Part shown: in pieces, positions 7,599-11,568 of the stretch
Numbering within the stretch: position 1 is the stretch's first letter
Layout of the letters: each line of letters begins with the position of its first letter
NCBI GenBank assembly: GCA_017630995.1
Contig: JAGBUD010000100.1
Span: forward strand, 1-11,568
Direction: 5' to 3'
Source of the DNA: Clostridia bacterium
GTDB lineage: Bacteria > Bacillota_A > Clostridia > Oscillospirales > CAG-272
Length of the DNA: 11,568 nt
Notes under the pieces: generated by a model
Database searches by the model: none
Told to the model about the DNA's origin: nothing
Seen by the model: the letters and a program-made list of their open reading frames with translations, nothing else
Made by a program: the position numbers and the translations under genes

Positions 7599-8456
7599 TC
7601 AGTCTTTGGAATCATTTATACCGACAATTTTACTCATCAAGAACTTGCGCAACGTCTCGGGAGTGTAATCACGAGTCAACGAGCAGTCATATGCCACAGA
7701 AATAACACCTGTTTCCTCCGAAACGATAATAACTATTGCGTCGCTTGATTCGCTCATTCCAATAGCGGCTCTGTGACGTGTTCCAAGGTCACCGTCAACG
7801 TCAGTTCTTCTCGTTAGAGGCAAAAGACAACCCGCCGCAACGATTCTCGCTTCGTCGATTATAACCGCACCGTCATGAAGAGGCGCCTTGTTGAAAAAAA
7901 GATTTCTCAAGAGAAATGAATTAACGTCTGCATTGATAACGATACCCGTTTGAATGATATCGTCAATCTTCGTAGTTCTTGAAATAACTATCAAAGCTCC
8001 GGTTTTCGTGTTTGAAAGGTCGGTTATTGCCTTGCAAATATTATCAATAGCGGAAACGTAAAGCTGACGTTTTTTCTTCGTATCGCTAAAGCTCAATATA
8101 CCCGCAAGAGAGCCGGAACCGATTTTTTCAAGCGCGTCACGAATTTCGGGTTGAAAAATAACGACTATAGCAATGGCACCCACCTTGAAAATTTGAGAGA
8201 ACAAGAATGACGTTGCCTCAAATTCAAAGTACAAAGCAAATCCCATTACGAGAATGAATATCGCGGCACCGAATAGCAAAACTCCCGCTTTTCTGCCGCG
8301 GATAAATCTGAAAGCAAAAAACAAAAATACAGACAAAAGGGAAATATCTATAGCATCTTTAACGCTAAATTCCTTAAAGGAATCAATCAAAAAAGAGCCA
8401 AATTCGGAAAGGAAATTAGGATTCCCGCCAAGCAAAACGCTAACCAAAGTGTTCAT
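7599..8456 (-). CDS. cdaA: Membrane-bound diadenylate cyclase CdaA (c-di-AMP synthase)
   Basis: CdaA condenses two ATP into cyclic di-AMP, a second messenger that controls potassium, osmolyte and cell-wall homeostasis. The 285-residue product has three predicted N-terminal helices (about 37-52, 56-76 and 84-100), the linker motif FQPEIRDALEKIG (101-113), and the DAC (DisA_N) catalytic domain with KAPLHDGAVII (catalytic DGA, 195-197) and TRHRAAIG (RHR, 227-229). The length and all catalytic motifs match the family. I prefer ATG 8456 because GAGG stands 5 nt before it; an in-frame ATG at 8480 has no ribosome binding site. A sigma-A-like promoter lies upstream. Its usual partners cdaR and glmM are not next to it: a 53-codon membrane protein gene follows instead. 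Confidence 0.95.
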   Translation of the reverse strand: MNTLVSVLLGGNPNFLSEFGSFLIDSFKEFSVKDAIDISLLSVFLFFAFRFIRGRKAGVLLFGAAIFILVMGFALYFEFEATSFLFSQIFKVGAIAIVVIFQPEIRDALEKIGSGSLAGILSFSDTKKKRQLYVSAIDNICKAITDLSNTKTGALIVISRTTKIDDIIQTGIVINADVNSFLLRNLFFNKAPLHDGAVIIDEARIVAAGCLLPLTRRTDVDGDLGTRHRAAIGMSESSDAIVIIVSEETGVISVAYDCSLTRDYTPETLRKFLMSKIVGINDSKD

Positions 8457-8510
8457 TTTTACCTCATATATACAGCGCATACGCGTTTAATTTAAAATAA
8501 TACATATTTA

Positions 8511-8539
8511 ATTATAGCATAGCGATATCAAAATTGCAA
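8511..8539 (-). promoter_or_regulatory. Predicted sigma-A promoter for cdaA
   Basis: On the minus strand TTGCAA (8539-8534) and TATAAT (8516-8511) are separated by 17 bp. TGC directly before TATAAT gives an extended -10. The predicted start is near 8504, leaving a leader of about 48 nt before ATG 8456. Confidence 0.75.
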
Positions 8540-8586
8540 TAGCTTTCACAGATTTTTTGCGCTCATTTTTTTGATTATTTTTGACC

Positions 8587-8600
8587 AATATCTTGATATT
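8587..8600. repeat. Palindrome upstream of the regulator promoter (possible protein-binding site)
   Basis: AATATC-TT-GATATT is a perfect 6+2+6 inverted repeat. Its centre is about 58 bp upstream of the predicted start of the regulator operon and 60 bp from the centre of the second palindrome at 8646-8661. The region is AT-rich, so chance is possible. Confidence 0.35.
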
Positions 8601-8616
8601 TTTTGCTCGAATGGAA

Positions 8617-8645
8617 TTGACAATTAGCAAAATTTGTGTTATAAT
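8617..8645 (+). promoter_or_regulatory. Strong sigma-A promoter for the Crp-like regulator and ABC transporter operon
   Basis: TTGACA (8617-8622) and TATAAT (8640-8645) both match the sigma-A consensus with exact 17-bp spacing. TGT just before the -10 gives an extended -10 element. The predicted start is near 8652, about 24 nt before ATG 8676. Nothing comparable was seen inside the operon, so it probably drives all four genes. Confidence 0.85.
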
Positions 8646-8661
8646 TGTATCAAATGATACA
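8646..8661. promoter_or_regulatory. Candidate operator: perfect palindrome over the transcription start
   Basis: TGTATC-AAAT-GATACA is a perfect 6+4+6 inverted repeat. It begins directly after the -10 and covers the predicted +1. A 16-bp dyad with TG and CA at its ends is a typical size for Crp/Fnr dimers, and its position suggests repression, most simply by the regulator encoded just downstream. Binding is inferred. Confidence 0.55.
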
Positions 8662-8675
8662 CTTTGGTGAGGTTT

Positions 8676-9368
8676 ATGAATAATAAAAACAATTTTAGCC
8701 TTGACGACGTAACGCTTCTCTCGAACGCTTTTCTCTTTCGCGGACTTTCCGCAGAATCTTTGGAAAGCGTTTTAAACAGCGTCAATCCCGAAATCAAGGA
8801 ATTTGCGACTGGCGAAGATATTTACACACCCGATGACTTTGAGAGCAAGGTCGGACTCGTGTTAAAGGGAGAATGCACGGTTGAGCGAATAAAACCCGAC
8901 GAAACCTCAATCCCATTAAATTTACTCAAGGAAAACGACTCTTTCGGAGTTCTTGCCGTATTTTCTGCGGTTGAAAAATTCCCGACGCGAGTCAGGGCAA
9001 AGAAAAAATCAAAAATCGCATTTTTGGACAAAAATTCGATCGAATTTCTCATAAAAGGATATCCGGAAATCGCTATGAACATTATCACGTTTATGGGAGA
9101 GCGTATAGATTTCTTAAATAAAAAGATTGCTACATTTTCCTCCGATTCCACAGTGGAAAGCTTTGCGCGCTATCTTTTTTCGGAAATGACTCGCACTAAT
9201 GAAAAAACGATGCTTCTAAATTTAAGCAAAACCGCAAAGACGCTCAATTTCGGACGAGCTTCCATATACCGCGCCATATCAGCCCTCGAAAGCAAGGGAG
9301 TCATCGAATTTGATAATAAAAAAATTTATATAAAAGACCCCGACGGTCTTGAAAGGATTACACAATGA
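8676..9368 (+). CDS. Crp/Fnr-family transcriptional regulator
   Basis: The 230-residue product has the two-domain Crp/Fnr layout: a cyclic-nucleotide-binding-like beta-barrel (about 15-120), a dimerisation helix (about 125-155) and a winged helix-turn-helix (about 180-222) with TAKTLNFGRASIYRAISALESKG as recognition region. The phosphate-binding cassette is degenerate: the usual FGE reads FGV and the usual Arg-Ser/Ala position reads Thr-Arg, so cAMP binding is unlikely. There is only one cysteine, so an FNR-type iron-sulfur cluster is also unlikely. The effector is unknown. The start at ATG 8676 is chosen because GGTGAGG lies just upstream, while TTG 8664 has no such site. It is the first gene of the ABC transporter operon, its stop overlaps the next start as ATGA, and it sits behind a palindrome that could be its own operator. 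Confidence 0.88.
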   Translation: MNNKNNFSLDDVTLLSNAFLFRGLSAESLESVLNSVNPEIKEFATGEDIYTPDDFESKVGLVLKGECTVERIKPDETSIPLNLLKENDSFGVLAVFSAVEKFPTRVRAKKKSKIAFLDKNSIEFLIKGYPEIAMNIITFMGERIDFLNKKIATFSSDSTVESFARYLFSEMTRTNEKTMLLNLSKTAKTLNFGRASIYRAISALESKGVIEFDNKKIYIKDPDGLERITQ

Positions 9369-10363
9369 AAAAAATCATCTCTGCCCTTCTCACATTCTCA
9401 CTTCTCATCATCGCTTGCGTCGGATTGACCGCATGCGGCGAAAGCACCGACACAACGAAAATCAACGTTGGATATATGAGCGGCCCCACCGGTATAGGTA
9501 TGGCACAGCTTATTGCAACCAACGGCGGCGTTGAAGGAAATGACGCTTACTCATTTGAAAAATTTGAAGATACAAGCGCCGCAGCTGCCGCTCTTCAAAC
9601 GGGATCGCTCGACGTTGCTTGCTTGCCCACCAACGAGGTTGCTAAACTTTACAACACTGCCGAGATTGACATTCAGGTTCTTGCAATAAACTGCCTTAAC
9701 GCACTCTATGTAGTTGCAAAAAGCGGAGTTGAAATAAACAGCTTTGCAGATCTTGAGGGAAAGACAGTTTATACATGCACAAACGGAACACCCAAAATCA
9801 TACTTGAGAAGCTTATAGCAGAATACGGAATTAACGTTACCGTAAAAACCGAACTTGGCGAGGGTGACTCCGCTACAGTTTTGGCAAAGCCCCAAGATCT
9901 TCCCGCTGTAATTGCGGCAGGAAAAGCAGACATCGTTATTGCTCCCGAACCCATTGTTACAAACGCTCTTATGAAAAACACCGATTATTCCGTTAAGGTT
10001 GACCTCGGCGAAGCTTGGGATTCAAAATTTGAAACACCTATCGCTATGGGCTGCATCGTAGCACGCAAGAGCTTTGTTGACGAGCATGCCTCGCTCGTTA
10101 ATAAATTCCTTTCCGAATACAAGGCTTCAATAGAGTTTATGAGCAACAGCGAAAACATCGAAACCGCTGCCACATACGCAGTTGATACCACCATTATGGG
10201 TGCCGTACCCGCCGCAAAGAAAGCACTCACTAACCTCGGTGATACCATCGCTTACGTTGACGGCTCCAAAATGAAGACCTTCCTCGAAAATTCTTACAAC
10301 GCTTTCGGTCTTAATATAATCGGCGGCAAGATGCCCGACGACGCTTTTTACTATGTTCAGTAA
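9365..10363 (+). CDS. ABC transporter substrate-binding lipoprotein, NitT/TauT (NMT1/THI5-like) family
   Basis: This 332-residue protein is probably a membrane-anchored receptor of an importer. The N-terminus MKKIISALLTFSLLII is a signal peptide, followed by a lipobox LTAC with Cys24 as lipidation site, leaving about 309 mature residues outside the membrane. The mature part has the periplasmic-binding type II order seen in NMT1/THI5 and NitT/TauT receptors: INVGYMSGPTGIGMAQL (start of lobe 1), ALQTGSLDVACLPTNE, ALYVVAKSG, the hinge-region DLEGKTVYTC, and DLPAVIAAGKADIVIAPEP with a crossing into lobe 1. The family takes up nitrate, sulfonates, pyrimidine precursors and other small molecules; nothing here fixes the substrate. 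The start overlaps the regulator stop by 4 nt and the stop overlaps the permease by 11 nt. No TPP riboswitch or other leader element was seen upstream. Confidence 0.9.
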   Translation: MKKIISALLTFSLLIIACVGLTACGESTDTTKINVGYMSGPTGIGMAQLIATNGGVEGNDAYSFEKFEDTSAAAAALQTGSLDVACLPTNEVAKLYNTAEIDIQVLAINCLNALYVVAKSGVEINSFADLEGKTVYTCTNGTPKIILEKLIAEYGINVTVKTELGEGDSATVLAKPQDLPAVIAAGKADIVIAPEPIVTNALMKNTDYSVKVDLGEAWDSKFETPIAMGCIVARKSFVDEHASLVNKFLSEYKASIEFMSNSENIETAATYAVDTTIMGAVPAAKKALTNLGDTIAYVDGSKMKTFLENSYNAFGLNIIGGKMPDDAFYYVQ

Positions 10364-11111
10364 GCACTTTAAAAAGGTAATTTTCGGCGCTCTTATATTC
10401 GTTTTTTGGATATCGGTTTGGCAGATTTCTTCCGTGCTTTTAACAAGGGCATTCGGCAACGATTATTTTCTTCCGACACCCTATTCCGCATTCAGAGCTT
10501 TGATAAAAATGATGGGTACATTTGCTTTCTACAAGGCGGTTATATATTCATTTCTGCGCGTGTTTTTCGGCGTAATTTTGGGAATTTTCTTCGGTTCCGT
10601 GCTGGCGTACGCATCACATTTTATGGCTTTGTTCAGAAAAGCAATCACCCCTGTAATCACGATAATAAAAGCAACTCCCGTAGTTACATTTATCACGCTT
10701 TTATGGATACTTGTGAGCGGAAATTTCCTTACCGTTTTTATCGCGTTTCTTATGGTTATGCCGATAATATGGCAGAACCTACTCGACGGGTTTGATGCTG
10801 TACCGAAAGACCTTTCCGAAGTGTGTGACGTTTTCGAATTTTCACGCTTTAAGCGGTTTAAAATTCTTACCTTACCCACACTTTTAAGATACTTCTTCCC
10901 TGCCGTCATAACCTCCATCGGTCTTGCTTGGAAAGCCGAAATTGCCGCAGAGGTAATAGGCTCGACGAAGGTTTCGATAGGAGCTAACATCGCGGATGCG
11001 AGATATGCACTTCTAACCGACGAGGTCTTTGCTTGGATAATTGTTATAGCAACGTTCAGCATTTCGCTCGAAATCCTCACGAAACGAATTATTAGGAGGT
11101 TTAAAAAATGA
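10353..11111 (+). CDS. ABC transporter permease, NitT/TauT-type (BPD_transp_1)
   Basis: This 252-residue integral membrane protein probably forms a homodimeric channel for the importer. It has about six hydrophobic helices: about 9-30, 62-86, 98-118, 123-143, 178-200 and 225-243. The cytoplasmic coupling loop, [20 protein letters not shown] (about 156-175), keeps the E...LP frame of the EAA motif, but the usual central Gly is Glu162. [14 protein letters not shown] (190-203) is close to the conserved segment in NitT/TauT permeases. The start overlaps the end of the binding-protein gene by 11 nt and the TGA overlaps the ATPase start (ATGA), so the three subunits are probably made in step. The EAA variation is noted but is within what this family shows. 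Confidence 0.9.
   Translation: MFSKHFKKVIFGALIFVFWISVWQISSVLLTRAFGNDYFLPTPYSAFRALIKMMGTFAFYKAVIYSFLRVFFGVILGIFFGSVLAYASHFMALFRKAITPVITIIKATPVVTFITLLWILVSGNFLTVFIAFLMVMPIIWQNLLDGFDAVPKDLSEVCDVFEFSRFKRFKILTLPTLLRYFFPAVITSIGLAWKAEIAAEVIGSTKVSIGANIADARYALLTDEVFAWIIVIATFSISLEILTKRIIRRFKK
11094..11099 (+). promoter_or_regulatory. Strong Shine-Dalgarno of the ABC ATPase gene
   Basis: AGGAGG lies 8 nt before ATG 11108, within the last permease codons. It fixes the ATPase start at the ATGA overlap. Confidence 0.8.
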
Positions 11112-11568
11112 GTTTAACTATCAAAAACCTCACTAAATCCTTTGATAAAAAGGTGGTTTTTTCGGATTTCAATTACGAATTTTCCGATACGGGACTTTAT
11201 TTTATTCGAGGAGAAAGCGGAGTTGGAAAAACAACGCTTTTGCGAATGATTGCGGGACTTGATAAAAATTATGGTGGCGCGATTATCGGCGGAGGAGCAA
11301 AAAACGTTTCTTTTGCATTCCAGGAATACAGACTCTTCCCCAACCTTTGCGCAATTGATAACGTTTGCGAGGCGGTATACAAAACGCCAAGCGCAGAGAA
11401 CAAAAACGACGTTGCCGCGCTTCTTAAATATTTCGATTTTAAAGACACTGATATGAAGCTTCTTCCAAGCGAGCTTTCGGGCGGAATGAAGCAAAGAGTT
11501 TCTCTTGTTCGAGCTTTTCTTAAAAAATGTCCGATTTTGATTTTGGACGAGCCGACAAAGGAGCTTGA
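11108..11568 (+). CDS. ABC transporter ATP-binding protein (C-terminus cut by window edge)
   Basis: The frame from ATG 11108 stays open to the right edge, giving 153 codons. It contains Walker [10 protein letters not shown] (35-43), the Q-loop FQEYRLFPN (71-79, Gln72), the signature LSGGMKQR (123-130) and Walker B ILILDEPT (143-150) with catalytic Glu148. The D-loop and H-loop lie beyond the window. Only about 31 residues separate Walker A from the Q-loop, so this is a compact NitT/TauT-like ATPase. It powers import through the adjacent permease and is translationally coupled to it by an ATGA overlap with a strong AGGAGG. No stop or frameshift occurs in the visible part. Confidence 0.93.
   Translation, partial: MSLTIKNLTKSFDKKVVFSDFNYEFSDTGLYFIRGESGVGKTTLLRMIAGLDKNYGGAIIGGGAKNVSFAFQEYRLFPNLCAIDNVCEAVYKTPSAENKNDVAALLKYFDFKDTDMKLLPSELSGGMKQRVSLVRAFLKKCPILILDEPTKEL

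Noticed and set aside
8457..8675. Riboswitch or small RNA in the divergent intergenic region
   Set aside because: The leaders are only about 24 and 48 nt long and show no aptamer-like conserved structure; promoters and dyads account for the notable signals.
8676..9368. FNR-type oxygen sensor
   Set aside because: The protein has a single cysteine and cannot supply the ligands for a 4Fe-4S cluster.
10529..11080. 183-codon minus-strand open frame
   Set aside because: Antisense to the permease; its composition simply mirrors the hydrophobic codons on the other strand.

Overview
The window looks like chromosomal DNA of a low-to-moderate GC member of the Bacillota, most likely an uncultured, possibly gut-associated member of class Clostridia. 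The evidence is the clustering of recJ, a bifunctional rel, dtd and hemZ; a membrane-bound CdaA diadenylate cyclase; strong purine-rich ribosome binding sites; and sigma-A-type promoters. No rRNA, tRNA, CRISPR array or insertion sequence was seen.

Layout: a divergent promoter region (about 8457-8675) splits the window. To the left, everything reads on the minus strand, in transcription order: cdaA (c-di-AMP synthase), a 53-codon membrane protein in the place where cdaR usually sits, a COG2509-type FAD-dependent dehydrogenase, recJ, rel ((p)ppGpp synthase/hydrolase), dtd (D-aminoacyl-tRNA deacylase) and the start of hemZ (radical SAM coproporphyrinogen dehydrogenase-like), which runs off the left edge. 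Gaps are short (7-19 nt), or 4-nt ATGA overlaps, except for 91 nt before recJ. To the right, on the plus strand, is a tightly coupled operon: a Crp/Fnr-family regulator, a lipoprotein substrate-binding protein, a permease and an ATPase of the NitT/TauT (NMT1/THI5-like) ABC importer type. The ATPase is cut by the right edge. Successive genes in this operon overlap by 4, 11 and 4 nt.

How the genes fit together: the left string joins two stress second-messenger enzymes (c-di-AMP and (p)ppGpp) with DNA repair, tRNA proofreading and tetrapyrrole functions. The right operon looks like a self-regulated uptake system. Its regulator has a near-ideal promoter (TTGACA, 17 bp, TATAAT) with a perfect 6+4+6 palindrome over the predicted transcription start. 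The substrate cannot be read from the sequence.

Most notable points: (1) dtd has an in-frame amber codon at codon 10, although its N-terminus and ribosome binding site are otherwise intact; (2) the reduced cdaR-position peptide; (3) the palindromic operator candidates in the divergent region; (4) a perfect 9-bp hairpin followed by TTTT inside the first 25 codons of the FAD gene; (5) a GAAA-capped hairpin in the 91-nt gap before recJ, which lacks an obvious Shine-Dalgarno. No clearly new biological system is established; these are leads of modest strength.
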